A stretch of 64,000 nucleotides of DNA, from NCBI RefSeq assembly GCF_022662375.1, contig NZ_JAKNQL010000021.1, forward strand, positions 1-64,000, given 5' to 3'. A program made the position numbers and the translations under genes. Every line of letters starts with the position of its first letter. Position 1 is the first letter of the stretch. Below, one piece after another: positions 35,034 through 44,893 of the stretch. This stretch comes from Pseudomonas sp. CROZ-RG-20F-R04-15 (GTDB taxonomy: Bacteria > Pseudomonadota > Gammaproteobacteria > Pseudomonadales > Pseudomonadaceae). Below the pieces are notes generated by a model. The model was not told the origin of the DNA, did no database searches, and worked only from the letters and a program-made list of their open reading frames with translations.

Positions 35034-37835
35034 ATGGCATTGAAATCCCCCGCGTTTCGTAAAAAATTTCCGTTGTTGGTAACCGGCAGTCTGCTGGCTA
35101 TGCAACCTCTGGCCAGTCAATTCGTTGTTGCCGCCGAGCAGTATGACTGCTCCGTCTCGGCTTCGGGTGGTTGGGCCTGTGCGCCCAAATCAACCGCTGC
35201 TGCGTTGCCGCCGCGCCCAGTGCATGACGGCAGTGCCGTCAGTGCCACCGGCGAAGCGGCGAGCGAGAACGGTTCAACTGCCGACACAGCCCCTAAAACG
35301 GCGCTGGTCACCGAAGCCAAGGGCCGCGGCTTGAAATCCCGTAGCGAAGACTTCAGTCACCTCGACTGGGTTCCGCGCGAGAAGCTCACCGCCGCTCAAT
35401 TGGCCGAGACCGGGCCTTACTGCTCTGGTGCCTACATCGAGCCGATTCGTCCTGGCATGAATGACAAGACGAACAAAAGCGATGCTCCGACCTTTATCGG
35501 CGCAAAAGCCTCGCGCTATAACACCGATGATCAAGTCGGTACGCTGGCCGGTGATGTTGTCCTGCGTCAGGGCAGCATGCAGGTCGAATCCGACGAGGCC
35601 AGCCTGTATCAGGCCGAGAGCCGCGCCGAACTCAATGGCGACGTACGTATCCGCGACAACGGCGCGCTGATCGTTGGCGATCACGCCGACGTCCAGCTCG
35701 ACACCGGTGAAGCCAAGGTCGATAACGCCGAATACGTGATGCACAAATCGCGCATCCGCGGTAACGCGCTGTACGCCAAGCGTGCCGAAAACGCGATCAT
35801 CCGCTTGAAGGACGGCACGTACACCACGTGCGAACCGAACAGCAATGCCTGGCAGCTCAAGGGCAACAACATCACCTTGAACCCGGCCACCGGCTTCGGT
35901 ACCGCGACCAACGTGACGCTGCGCGTAAAAGACATTCCGATTCTGTACACGCCGTACATCTACTTCCCGATCGACGACCGTCGCCAGTCGGGCTTCCTGC
36001 CGCCGACCATTGGCAGCGGCAGCGATACCGGCTTCATGCTGGTCACGCCTTACTACTTCAACCTGGCGCCGAACTATGACGCCACGTTGTATCCGCGTTA
36101 CATGAGCAAGCGCGGCATGTTGGTGGAAGGCGAATTCCGTTACCTGACCAAGTCGAGTGAAGGTCAGTTTGGTGCTGCGTATCTGAACGATGACGATACC
36201 GAGCGCAGCAAGCAGACCGACTACGAAAAAACCCGCTACATGTATAACTGGCAGCACAAGGGTGGTCTCGACTCTCGTGTGCTCACTGAAGTCGACTACA
36301 CCAAGATCAGCGATCCGTATTACTTCCAGGATCTGCAGACCGATCAGATTGGTGTGAAAAGCAGCGACTTCGTGAACCAGCAGGGCGCGGTTACTTATCG
36401 TGGCGACAGCTATACCGCTCGCTTGAATGCTCAGCAGTACCAATTGGCTACTGTTTCGAACATCACGCCGTATGGTCGTCTGCCGCAGATCACCTTCAAT
36501 GGTCAGCTGCCGTATCATCCGGAAGGTTTGAACTTCGATTACGAGACGGAGCTGGTTCGTTTCGACCGTGATCTGAGAAGTGGCACTTTTGTACAGGAAG
36601 ACGGCGTCACAACCGAACCGCGCCTGGACAACAACATTACGGGTCTGGCACGCGCCAATGGCGACCGCTTGAATCTCAAGCCGGGTGTCAGCCTGCCAAT
36701 GAACTGGACTTATGGCTTCCTGAAGCCATCGCTGAAGTATCAGTACACTCAATATCAGCTGGATCTGGACAATACTGGCAAATCGCAGATCGATGCGATG
36801 ACTGCTGAGCAGAAGAAACTCAACGGCGAGTTCGGCAGCAACCAGAACCGTGGCGTACCAATCGCCAGTATCGACAGCGGCCTGTACTTCGACCGCAATA
36901 CATCTTTCTTCGGCAAAAACTACCGTCAGACACTGGAACCGCGACTGTTCTACCTCTATGTACCCGAGGAGAATCAGGAAGATATTCCAGTATTCGACAC
37001 CAGTGAATACACCTTCAACTATGCCTCACTGTTCCGCGACAACCGTTTCTCCGGCTCCGACCGTGTCGGCGACGAGAACAAACTGTCGCTGGGCGTGACC
37101 AGCCGCTGGATCGAAGACGACGGTTTCGAACGTCAACGCATCAGCGTCGGCCAAGCCCTGTACTTCAAGGATCGTGAAGTCCAGTTGCCAGGTATCGATG
37201 CAAAAACCCGTGACGACGCGAAATCAAACGTTTCGCCATATGCACTGGAATACGAATATCGCTGGAACCGCGATTGGCGCACCACAGCCGACTACAACTG
37301 GGATCCGGACAGCCGCAGCCCGCGTTCCGGCAGTGCGATGTTCCACTACCAGCCAGAAGACAACCCGAACAAGGTTATCAACGCCGGCTATCGCTATCGC
37401 AACGACCAGGTTCGTTACGACCAGAACACCGGTAAATGGTCGGTCGGTGGTGGTGACTACGGCACTCCTGGCCAACCTGGCTACGTGAAGGACTACTACA
37501 AGATCCAGCAGCATGACTTCTCGGTCATCTGGCCGATCGTTCCGCAGTGGAACGCAATCAGCCGCTGGCAGTACGACTACAACCGCAACCGTACACTGGA
37601 AGCCTTCGGTGGTTTCGAGTACGACAACTGCTGCTGGAAACTGCGCCTGATCAACCGTTACTGGGTTTCCTATGACGAGTTCAGCCAGGAAGCTCCGCAA
37701 AACGAAAAAGGCGACCATGGCGTCTTCCTCCAAATTGTTCTGAAGGGACTCGGCGGCCTCACCGGCGCCAAGGTAGAGAGCTTCCTCGACAAAGGCATTC
37801 AAGGTTATCGTGAACGTGAAGACCAAGCTTTCTGA
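35034..37835 (+). CDS. lptD: LPS assembly outer-membrane protein LptD
   Basis: Inserts lipopolysaccharide into the outer leaflet together with LptE. The 933-residue protein has a signal peptide cleaved near VVAA-EQYDCS, an OstA/LptA-like periplasmic beta-taco domain (about 145-270), and a large beta-barrel ending REREDQAF. Paired cysteines remain (about C37/C48 and a late CC), as needed for the disulfide switch. ATG 35034 matches the family start MALKSPAFRKK; 17 in-frame codons upstream are rejected. It overlaps surA, which folds it. Confidence 0.95.
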   Translation: MALKSPAFRKKFPLLVTGSLLAMQPLASQFVVAAEQYDCSVSASGGWACAPKSTAAALPPRPVHDGSAVSATGEAASENGSTADTAPKTALVTEAKGRGLKSRSEDFSHLDWVPREKLTAAQLAETGPYCSGAYIEPIRPGMNDKTNKSDAPTFIGAKASRYNTDDQVGTLAGDVVLRQGSMQVESDEASLYQAESRAELNGDVRIRDNGALIVGDHADVQLDTGEAKVDNAEYVMHKSRIRGNALYAKRAENAIIRLKDGTYTTCEPNSNAWQLKGNNITLNPATGFGTATNVTLRVKDIPILYTPYIYFPIDDRRQSGFLPPTIGSGSDTGFMLVTPYYFNLAPNYDATLYPRYMSKRGMLVEGEFRYLTKSSEGQFGAAYLNDDDTERSKQTDYEKTRYMYNWQHKGGLDSRVLTEVDYTKISDPYYFQDLQTDQIGVKSSDFVNQQGAVTYRGDSYTARLNAQQYQLATVSNITPYGRLPQITFNGQLPYHPEGLNFDYETELVRFDRDLRSGTFVQEDGVTTEPRLDNNITGLARANGDRLNLKPGVSLPMNWTYGFLKPSLKYQYTQYQLDLDNTGKSQIDAMTAEQKKLNGEFGSNQNRGVPIASIDSGLYFDRNTSFFGKNYRQTLEPRLFYLYVPEENQEDIPVFDTSEYTFNYASLFRDNRFSGSDRVGDENKLSLGVTSRWIEDDGFERQRISVGQALYFKDREVQLPGIDAKTRDDAKSNVSPYALEYEYRWNRDWRTTADYNWDPDSRSPRSGSAMFHYQPEDNPNKVINAGYRYRNDQVRYDQNTGKWSVGGGDYGTPGQPGYVKDYYKIQQHDFSVIWPIVPQWNAISRWQYDYNRNRTLEAFGGFEYDNCCWKLRLINRYWVSYDEFSQEAPQNEKGDHGVFLQIVLKGLGGLTGAKVESFLDKGIQGYREREDQAF

Positions 37836-39132
37836 TTGTCTGCGCCCGCTGATGCTGGGCGCGCTGTTCCTGGGTACTGCGGCTAACGCCGCAGTTCAGT
37901 CCATCGACAAAGTGGTAGCGATCGTCGACAACGACGTGGTCATGCAGAGCCAACTGGACCAGCGCGTCCATGAAGTGCAGCAGACCATCGCCAAGCGTGG
38001 CGGTGGCCTGCCACCTCCTGGCGTACTGGATCAACAAGTGCTGGAGCGTCTGATCGTCGAAAACCTGCAACTGCAGATTGGCGAACGTTCCGGCATCCGT
38101 ATCACCGATGAAGAACTGAACCAGGCCGTCGGCACCATTGCTCAGCGTAACAACATGACGGTTGACCAATTCCGTGCAGCCCTGGCTCACGACGGTCTGA
38201 ACTATGACGACGCCCGTGACCAGATCAAGCGCGAGATGATCATCAGCCGTGTACGTCAGCGTCGTGTTGCAGAACGCATTCAGGTCTCCGAGCAGGAAGT
38301 GAAGAACTTCCTCGCTTCCGACCTGGGCAAGATGCAACTGTCCGAAGAGCTGCACCTGGCCAACATCCTGATCCCGACGCCGGAAAGCGCCAACTCTGAA
38401 GCGATTCAGAGCGCTGCCCGTCAGGCCATGGAGGTTTACCAGCAGCTCAAGCAAGGCGCCGACTTCGGTCAGATGGCCGTGGCCAAGTCCGGCAGCGACA
38501 ACGCCCTGGAAGGCGGCGACATGGGCTGGCGTAAAGCCGCCCAATTGCCACCGCCGTTCGACCGCGAGCTGAGCAGCATGGCCGTTGGCGACATCACTCA
38601 GCCTGCACGCACTCCGGGTGGCTTCATCATCCTCAAGCTGCTGGCCAAGCGTGGTGGCGAAGCGCAGATGCGCGACGAAGTGCATGTCCGCCACATTCTG
38701 GTCAAGCCAAGTCCGATCCGCGACGAAGCCAAAACCAAAGCCTTGGTGCAATCGTTGTATGACCGCATCCTGGCCGGTGAAGATTTCGCCGAACTGGCGA
38801 AGAACTACTCCGAAGACCCGGGTTCAGCCCTTAACGGCGGCGACCTGAACTGGATCGACCCGAACGCACTGGTGCCGGAATTCCGCGAAGTGATGGCCAA
38901 GACCCCACAAGGTCAGCTGTCCAAGCCATTCCAGACCCAATACGGCTGGCACGTTCTCGAAGTCCTTGGCCGTCGCGCCACCGACAGCACCGAACAGGCC
39001 CGCGAGCAGCAAGCCATGACCGTACTGCGTAACCGCAAATACGATGAAGAGCTGCAAACCTGGCTGCGTCAGATTCGTGACGAAGCGTACGTAGAGATCA
39101 AACTCCCTGGTGCAGACCAGGCAGCGCAGTGA
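37810..39132 (+). CDS. surA: Periplasmic chaperone and peptidyl-prolyl isomerase SurA
   Basis: Delivers unfolded outer-membrane proteins, LptD in particular, to the BAM complex. The 440-residue protein has a signal peptide ending TAANA, an N-terminal chaperone domain (about 28-170), two parvulin domains (about 175-275 and 290-390) and a C-terminal helix. The start is GTG 37810 (AAGG 5 nt upstream) or GTG 37816; either begins inside lptD, with a 20-26 nt overlap. It overlaps pdxA by 4 bp. Confidence 0.94.
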   Translation: MNVKTKLSDCLRPLMLGALFLGTAANAAVQSIDKVVAIVDNDVVMQSQLDQRVHEVQQTIAKRGGGLPPPGVLDQQVLERLIVENLQLQIGERSGIRITDEELNQAVGTIAQRNNMTVDQFRAALAHDGLNYDDARDQIKREMIISRVRQRRVAERIQVSEQEVKNFLASDLGKMQLSEELHLANILIPTPESANSEAIQSAARQAMEVYQQLKQGADFGQMAVAKSGSDNALEGGDMGWRKAAQLPPPFDRELSSMAVGDITQPARTPGGFIILKLLAKRGGEAQMRDEVHVRHILVKPSPIRDEAKTKALVQSLYDRILAGEDFAELAKNYSEDPGSALNGGDLNWIDPNALVPEFREVMAKTPQGQLSKPFQTQYGWHVLEVLGRRATDSTEQAREQQAMTVLRNRKYDEELQTWLRQIRDEAYVEIKLPGADQAAQ

Positions 39133-40118
39133 AACCCAAGCGTTTCGCGCTGACACCCGGCGAGCCAGCCGGCATCGGTCCCGACCTGTGCCTGCTGCTC
39201 GCCTCGCAAGCCCAGCCACATCCTCTGATTGCCATCACCAGCCGCGACCTGCTCCTTGAGCGGGCCGCGCAGCTGGGGCTGGTCGTCAATCTGCTGGATG
39301 TTGCGCCCGATCACTGGCCGGACGCCCCGGCGCCCGCAAACAGCCTGTATGTCTGGGATACGCCACTGAGCGCCCCCGTAGTTACCGGGCAACTGGACAA
39401 GGCTAATGCCGCTTTCGTCCTCGAAACCCTGACCCGCGCCGGCAACGGCTGCCTCAACGGCGATTTTGCCGGGATGATCACCGCGCCCGTTCACAAAGGC
39501 GTGATCAACGAGTCGGGCATCGCGTTCTCCGGACACACCGAATTCCTTGCCGATCTGACTCACACCGCCCAAGTGGTGATGATGCTCGCCACTCGTGGTT
39601 TGCGCGTGGCGCTGGTCACCACTCACCTGCCCCTTCGCGAGATTGCCGACGCAATCACACCGGAGCGGCTGGAGCGAGTGACGCGGATTCTGCACAGCGA
39701 CCTGCAAAACAAATTCGGCATCGCCCAGCCACGCATCCTGGTCTGCGGACTCAATCCGCATGCCGGTGAAGGCGGCCATCTGGGCCATGAAGAAATCGAC
39801 ATCATTGAACCGACATTAGAGCGCCTGCGCGGCGAGGGCATGGACCTTCGTGGCCCGCTGCCTGCCGACACTCTGTTTACCCCCAAATATCTGGAGCACT
39901 GCGACGCAGTGCTGGCGATGTACCACGACCAGGGTTTGCCTGTGCTCAAGTACAAAGGCTTCGGCGCTGCCGTCAACGTGACCCTGGGCTTGCCGATCAT
40001 CCGCACGTCGGTTGACCATGGCACAGCTCTGGATCTGGCCGGCAGCGGCAAGATCGATACCGGCAGCCTGCAAGTCGCCCTGGAAACCGCCTACCAGATG
40101 GCCGAGACCCGTTTATGA
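39129..40118 (+). CDS. pdxA: 4-hydroxythreonine-4-phosphate dehydrogenase
   Basis: Pyridoxal-5-phosphate biosynthesis enzyme. The 329-residue protein has the family start FALTPGEPAGIGPDL, metal-ligand histidines in APVHKGVINESG and MYHDQGLPVLKYKG, and SGHTEFLAD. It overlaps surA and ksgA by 4 bp each, so the three are translationally coupled. Confidence 0.96.
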   Translation: MKPKRFALTPGEPAGIGPDLCLLLASQAQPHPLIAITSRDLLLERAAQLGLVVNLLDVAPDHWPDAPAPANSLYVWDTPLSAPVVTGQLDKANAAFVLETLTRAGNGCLNGDFAGMITAPVHKGVINESGIAFSGHTEFLADLTHTAQVVMMLATRGLRVALVTTHLPLREIADAITPERLERVTRILHSDLQNKFGIAQPRILVCGLNPHAGEGGHLGHEEIDIIEPTLERLRGEGMDLRGPLPADTLFTPKYLEHCDAVLAMYHDQGLPVLKYKGFGAAVNVTLGLPIIRTSVDHGTALDLAGSGKIDTGSLQVALETAYQMAETRL

Positions 40119-40933
40119 CCGAGCAATACCAACACAAGGCGCGCAAACGCTTTGGCCAGAACTTCCTGCACGATGCCGGCGTCATCGACCGCATCCTGCG
40201 CTCCATCAGCGCCAAGTCTGAAGACCGCCTGCTGGAAATCGGCCCGGGCCAGGGCGCATTGACCGCCGGCCTGCTCAACTCCGGCGCGCAACTCGATGTG
40301 GTGGAACTGGACAAGGATCTGATCCCGATCCTCAACCAGCAGTTTGCCGGCAAGAACAACTTCAACCTGCATCAGGGCGATGCACTGAAGTTCGACTTCA
40401 ACACGCTCAACGCCGCACCGAACAGCCTGCGTGTGGTCGGCAACCTGCCGTACAACATCTCGACACCGCTGATTTTTCACCTGCTGAACAACGCCGGCAT
40501 CATTCGCGACATGCACTTCATGCTGCAGAAAGAAGTAGTCGAGCGTCTGGCTGCAGGCCCTGGCGGCGGTGACTGGGGTCGCCTGTCGATCATGGTTCAG
40601 TACCACTGCCGCGTGGAACATCTGTTCAACGTCGGCCCGGGCGCGTTCAATCCGCCGCCGAAAGTCGACTCGGCCATCGTTCGCCTGGTACCGCACGCCG
40701 TGCTGCCGCACCCGGCCAAGGATCACAAGTTGCTCGAGCGCGTCGTCCGCGAAGCCTTCAACCAACGCCGCAAGACCCTGCGCAACACTCTCAAGCAATT
40801 GCTCAGCAATGCCGAGATCGAAGCCGCCGGCGTCGATGGCAGCCTGCGTCCGGAGCAACTGGATCTGGCCGCGTTCGTACGCTTGGCCGACCAGCTCGCC
40901 ATTCAGGTCCCGGCCTCCCCCGCCGCCGACTGA
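40115..40933 (+). CDS. ksgA: 16S rRNA dimethyladenosine transferase
   Basis: Dimethylates the two adjacent adenines near the 3' end of 16S rRNA. The 272-residue methyltransferase has KRFGQNFLHD at the start, the AdoMet site LEIGPGQGALT and the catalytic NLPYN motif. It overlaps pdxA by 4 bp. Length is normal. Confidence 0.96.
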   Translation: MTEQYQHKARKRFGQNFLHDAGVIDRILRSISAKSEDRLLEIGPGQGALTAGLLNSGAQLDVVELDKDLIPILNQQFAGKNNFNLHQGDALKFDFNTLNAAPNSLRVVGNLPYNISTPLIFHLLNNAGIIRDMHFMLQKEVVERLAAGPGGGDWGRLSIMVQYHCRVEHLFNVGPGAFNPPPKVDSAIVRLVPHAVLPHPAKDHKLLERVVREAFNQRRKTLRNTLKQLLSNAEIEAAGVDGSLRPEQLDLAAFVRLADQLAIQVPASPAAD

Positions 40934-41046
40934 CAAGCGATGAACGCTATCGGGCAGGACGCCACTCTGGTTTACTGCCCGATACTTGCCTAGACTGATT
41001 CCCCATCAGCTACGCCCCGCGTTCCGCTTCGTTTAAGGCCCCTTGC

Positions 41047-41427
41047 ATGTCCGATTCCCGTTACCAGGTCGATGTCAGCGTCGTTACCCGCTATCTGGCA
41101 GACCAATCGCAACCCGAGCACGACCGCTTCGCCTTCGCCTACACCATCACTGTGCAGAACAACGGCGCCATCCCGGCCAAGCTACTTTCGCGGCACTGGG
41201 TGATCACCGACGGTGATGGCCATGTAGAGGAGGTGCGCGGCGCTGGCGTGGTCGGCAAACAACCATTGATCGAGGCCGGCGAAAGCCACACCTACAGCAG
41301 CGGCACAGTGATGACCACCAAGGTCGGCACCATGCAGGGCACTTATGAAATGGTCGCCGACGACGGCAAACATTTCGATGCGATCATCAAACCTTTCCGT
41401 CTGGCGGTGCCCGGAGCCTTGCACTGA
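41047..41427 (+). CDS. apaG: ApaG protein
   Basis: Small protein of the ApaG/DUF525 family, 126 residues, of uncertain function, often linked to Co2+/Mg2+ homeostasis. The central RHWVITDGDGHVEEVRGAGVVG segment and GTMQGTYEMV are the family hallmarks. Its stop codon shares one base with the apaH start. Confidence 0.93.
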   Translation: MSDSRYQVDVSVVTRYLADQSQPEHDRFAFAYTITVQNNGAIPAKLLSRHWVITDGDGHVEEVRGAGVVGKQPLIEAGESHTYSSGTVMTTKVGTMQGTYEMVADDGKHFDAIIKPFRLAVPGALH

Positions 41428-42308
41428 TGGCGACGTATGCCGTCGGCGACCTGCAAGGCTGCCTCGAGCCGCTCAAATGCCTGCTCAAACAAGTCGCGTT
41501 CGATCCGAAACTCGACCGGCTATGGCTGGTCGGTGATCTGGTCAACCGGGGCCCGCAATCGCTGGAAACCCTGCGTTTTCTCTATAGCATGCGTGAATCG
41601 CTGGTCTGCGTGCTCGGCAACCACGACCTGCACCTGCTGGCTGCGGCTAAAAATATCGAGCGTTTGAAGAAGTCCGACACGCTGCGCGAGATTCTCGAAG
41701 CACCGGATTGCGCCGAATTGCTTGAATGGGTGCGCCAGCAAAAGCTCATGCACTACGACGAACAACGTGACGTCGCCATGGTCCACGCCGGCATTCCCCC
41801 GCAATGGTCACTGCGTCGCGCCTTGAAATGCGCTGACGAAGTCGAAACCGCCCTGCGTGACGACAACCTTTTTCCGGCCTACCTCGACGGCATGTACGGT
41901 AACGAGCCGGCGAAATGGGACAACGACCTCAAGGGCGTGGCCCGTCTGCGCGTCATCACCAATTATTTCACCCGTATGCGCTTCTGCACCGCCGAAGGCA
42001 AGCTCGACCTCAAGAGCAAGGAAGGCCTCGACACCGCGCCACCGGGTTACAAACCGTGGTTCCAGCATAAGGATCGCAAGACCAAAGGCCTGCGCATCAT
42101 CTTCGGCCATTGGGCGGCACTCGAAGGCAATATCCATGAACCGGGCATCTCGGCGCTGGACACCGGTTGTGTCTGGGGCGGCAGCCTGACCCTGATGAAC
42201 GTCGACAGCGGCGAACGCCTGTCGTGCAAATGCGATGAGCATGGCGGCCTTGCCCCGACCGTCGCACCACTTATCCCCGAAACTTCGCCAGTCAGCGCAC
42301 CGCGTTAG
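41427..42308 (+). CDS. apaH: Symmetrical bis(5'-nucleosyl)-tetraphosphatase
   Basis: Hydrolyses Ap4A to two ADP and decaps Np4-RNAs. The 293-residue calcineurin-like phosphatase has GDLQGCLEPL, VGDLVNRGPQSL and GNHDLHLLA, the three metal-binding motifs. Length is slightly above the E. coli enzyme, the extra part being a Pro-rich C-terminus. Confidence 0.95.
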   Translation: MATYAVGDLQGCLEPLKCLLKQVAFDPKLDRLWLVGDLVNRGPQSLETLRFLYSMRESLVCVLGNHDLHLLAAAKNIERLKKSDTLREILEAPDCAELLEWVRQQKLMHYDEQRDVAMVHAGIPPQWSLRRALKCADEVETALRDDNLFPAYLDGMYGNEPAKWDNDLKGVARLRVITNYFTRMRFCTAEGKLDLKSKEGLDTAPPGYKPWFQHKDRKTKGLRIIFGHWAALEGNIHEPGISALDTGCVWGGSLTLMNVDSGERLSCKCDEHGGLAPTVAPLIPETSPVSAPR

Positions 42309-42341
42309 ACTGCGCTTTCAGCCGAGCAACAGGAACCCGCC

Positions 42342-42671
42342 ATGAGCGAATTCAAACGAATCCCCCCGGAACAGGCCCAGGCCCTGCGTGAGCAAGGTGC
42401 CGTTGTCGTCGACGTCCGTGATCCTGCGACTTTTGCCGCCCTGCATATCAGCGGCTCGAAGCATCTGGACAACCATTCCCTGCACGCCTTCATTCAAGGC
42501 GCTGACCTTGATGCACCGACCGTGGTCGTCTGCTACCACGGTAATTCCAGCCAGGGTGCTGCGGCCTATCTGATCAGCCAAGGCTTCTCCGACGTCTACA
42601 GCATGGACGGCGGCTTTGAGTTATGGCGTACGACTTATCCTGCGGAAACCGCGCAAGGCACCGCCGAATAA
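42342..42671 (+). CDS. glpE: Thiosulfate sulfurtransferase GlpE
   Basis: Single-domain rhodanese of 109 residues that moves sulfane sulfur from thiosulfate to cyanide or thioredoxin. The active-site loop is VVCYHGNSSQGAAAYL with the catalytic Cys, and VVDVRDPATFAALHI precedes it. It ends the run from lptD to glpE. Confidence 0.93.
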   Translation: MSEFKRIPPEQAQALREQGAVVVDVRDPATFAALHISGSKHLDNHSLHAFIQGADLDAPTVVVCYHGNSSQGAAAYLISQGFSDVYSMDGGFELWRTTYPAETAQGTAE

Positions 42672-42682
42672 TTTTTTTGTCA

Positions 42683-42714
42683 CGCGCAGGCCCCGGCTGC
42701 CTTGGGCCTGCGCG
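42683..42714. other. GC-rich hairpin without a T-run on its right side
   Basis: CGCGCAGGCCC and GGGCCTGCGCG form an 11-bp stem 11 bp after glpE. The T-run lies before the stem, not after it. It could be a stop for minus-strand transcription only in an unusual form, or an mRNA 3'-end protector. Confidence 0.5.
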
Positions 42715-42850
42715 CGGCAGACGAACGGTCAGAGACAACTAATTACGTATCTGCCCTTTACCTCCCGAATTCCCAACTATCCTTAAGCCCAGGCCATCCA
42801 AAACAGGGGAGAGCCGGTACACCGGCGCACGGGTCATCGGGAGTGACTTT

Positions 42851-42915
42851 CGCGATTGTCGATCGCGGAAGTGTTCTGGGGGGTAAACAAACAGCCGCCA
42901 AAACGGTTGTTTGCC
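42851..42915. promoter_or_regulatory. Two dyads in the prkA leader
   Basis: In the 297-bp gap before prkA, CGCGAT-TGTCG-ATCGCG (42851-42867) is a perfect 6-bp dyad. GGTAAACAA (42882-42890) pairs with TTGTTTGCC (42907-42915) with one mismatch. No sigma-54 -24/-12 element (TGGCAC-N5-TTGC) was found, although enteric yeaGH promoters depend on it. Confidence 0.4.
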
Positions 42916-42968
42916 AGCATCGACTGAGTGATCCGGCGTCGGCTCCACGTATCGAGCGAGGTGACGTC

Positions 42969-44891
42969 ATGAGTATCTTTAGCCACTTCCAACAACGCTT
43001 CGAGTCCACACGCCAGGAAGAACTCTCGCTGCAAGAGTACCTGGAGCTGTGCAAGAAAGACCGTAGCGCCTACGTTTCCGCCGCCGAGCGTCTATTGCTG
43101 GCCATCGGTGAGCCGGAACTGCTCGACACCTCGACCAACTCGAGGCTGTCACGCATCTTCTCCAACAAGGTGATCCGTCGCTATCCGGCCTTTGAAGACT
43201 TCCACGGGATGGAAGAATGCATCGACCAGATCGTCTCGTATTTCCGCCATGCCGCCCAAGGCCTGGAAGAGAAGAAGCAAATCCTTTATCTGCTCGGCCC
43301 CGTCGGCGGCGGTAAATCGTCCCTGGCCGAGAAGCTGAAACAGCTGATCGAGAAAGTGCCCTTCTACGCAATCAAGGGCTCGCCCGTATTCGAGTCGCCG
43401 CTGGGTCTGTTCAACGCCACCGAAGATGGCGCGATCCTCGAAGAAGACTTCGGCATCCCGCGGCGCTACCTGAACACCATCATGTCGCCATGGGCGACCA
43501 AACGCCTGGCCGAATTCGGCGGCGACATCAGCCAGTTCCGCGTGGTCAAACTGTACCCGTCGATCCTCAATCAGATCGCCGTGGCCAAGACCGAACCGGG
43601 TGACGAGAACAACCAGGACATCTCGGCGCTGGTCGGTAAAGTCGACATCCGCAAACTCGAGGAATACCCACAGAACGACGCCGACGCCTACAGCTACTCC
43701 GGTGCGCTGTGCCGGGCCAACCAGGGCCTGATGGAATTCGTCGAAATGTTCAAGGCACCGATCAAGGTGCTGCACCCGTTGCTGACCGCCACACAGGAAG
43801 GCAACTACAACAGTACCGAAGGTCTTGGCGCGATTCCGTTTACCGGGATCCTGCTCGCCCACTCCAACGAATCGGAATGGCACACCTTCCGCAACAACAA
43901 GAACAACGAAGCGTTCATCGACCGGATCTACATCGTCAAAGTGCCGTACTGCCTGCGCGTCAGCGACGAAGTGAAGATCTACGACAAGTTGCTGTTCAAC
44001 AGTTCTCTGGCCAAAGCGCATTGCGCGCCTGACACCCTGAAGATGCTCGCGCAGTTCACCGTGCTGTCGCGCCTCAAGGAGCCGGAAAATTCCAACATCT
44101 ATTCGAAGATGCGCGTCTACGACGGCGAAAACCTCAAGGACACCGATCCGAAAGCCAAGTCGATTCAGGAATATCGCGACTCGGCAGGCGTCGACGAGGG
44201 CATGAACGGTCTGTCGACCCGCTTCGCGTTCAAGATCCTGTCCAAGGTCTTCAACTTCGATCCGCACGAAATCGCCGCCAACCCGGTACACCTGCTCTAT
44301 GTGCTCGAACAGCAGATCGAACAGGAACAATTCCAGGCCGAAACCCGCGAGCGCTACCTGCGCTACCTGAAAGAGTACCTGGCACCGCGTTATATCGAAT
44401 TCATCGGCAAGGAGATCCAGACCGCTTACCTCGAGTCTTACAGCGAGTACGGCCAGAACATCTTCGACCGCTACGTGCTGTACGCGGATTTCTGGATTCA
44501 GGATCAGGAGTACCGCGATCCGGAAACCGGCGAGATTCTCAACCGCGTCGCGCTGAACGAAGAACTGGAGAAAATCGAGAAACCGGCCGGTATCAGCAAT
44601 CCGAAGGATTTCCGCAACGAGATCGTTAACTTCGTATTGCGCGCCCGCGCCAACAACAACGGCAAGAACCCGACCTGGCTCAGCTACGAAAAACTGCGGG
44701 TGGTCATCGAGAAGAAAATGTTCTCCAACACCGAAGATCTGCTGCCAGTCATCAGCTTCAACGCCAAGGCCAGCAAGGAGGATCAGCAAAAGCACAACGA
44801 CTTCGTCACTCGAATGGTCGAACGCGGCTACACCGACAAACAGGTACGTCTGCTGTCCGAATGGTACCTACGGGTCCGGAAATCGCAGTAA
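42969..44891 (+). CDS. prkA: PrkA family serine protein kinase
   Basis: Stress- and stationary-phase AAA-type protein kinase (YeaG in E. coli), 640 residues. Walker A is LGPVGGGKSSLAEKLK near residue 110, with an AAA domain after it and a C-terminal PrkA kinase region. The ATG at 42969 has GAGG 7 nt upstream, and a long in-frame upstream extension is rejected. First gene of prkA-yeaH-spoVR, a module conserved across proteobacteria and linked to RpoS-type stress in enterics. Confidence 0.93.
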   Translation: MSIFSHFQQRFESTRQEELSLQEYLELCKKDRSAYVSAAERLLLAIGEPELLDTSTNSRLSRIFSNKVIRRYPAFEDFHGMEECIDQIVSYFRHAAQGLEEKKQILYLLGPVGGGKSSLAEKLKQLIEKVPFYAIKGSPVFESPLGLFNATEDGAILEEDFGIPRRYLNTIMSPWATKRLAEFGGDISQFRVVKLYPSILNQIAVAKTEPGDENNQDISALVGKVDIRKLEEYPQNDADAYSYSGALCRANQGLMEFVEMFKAPIKVLHPLLTATQEGNYNSTEGLGAIPFTGILLAHSNESEWHTFRNNKNNEAFIDRIYIVKVPYCLRVSDEVKIYDKLLFNSSLAKAHCAPDTLKMLAQFTVLSRLKEPENSNIYSKMRVYDGENLKDTDPKAKSIQEYRDSAGVDEGMNGLSTRFAFKILSKVFNFDPHEIAANPVHLLYVLEQQIEQEQFQAETRERYLRYLKEYLAPRYIEFIGKEIQTAYLESYSEYGQNIFDRYVLYADFWIQDQEYRDPETGEILNRVALNEELEKIEKPAGISNPKDFRNEIVNFVLRARANNNGKNPTWLSYEKLRVVIEKKMFSNTEDLLPVISFNAKASKEDQQKHNDFVTRMVERGYTDKQVRLLSEWYLRVRKSQ

Positions 44892-44893
44892 AA

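Noticed and set aside
35274..36752. Long minus-strand open frame inside lptD
   Set aside because: lptD is certain from sequence; the antisense frame is due to codon bias.
42683..42714. Terminator for glpE
   Set aside because: The stem is strong, but the T-run lies on its upstream side, so it is not a standard plus-strand terminator.
42672..42968. Sigma-54 promoter before prkA
   Set aside because: No TGGCAC-N5-TTGC match was found on the plus strand.
43149..44795. Long minus-strand open frame opposite prkA
   Set aside because: Antisense to a conserved AAA kinase gene, with no ribosome-binding site or family match.
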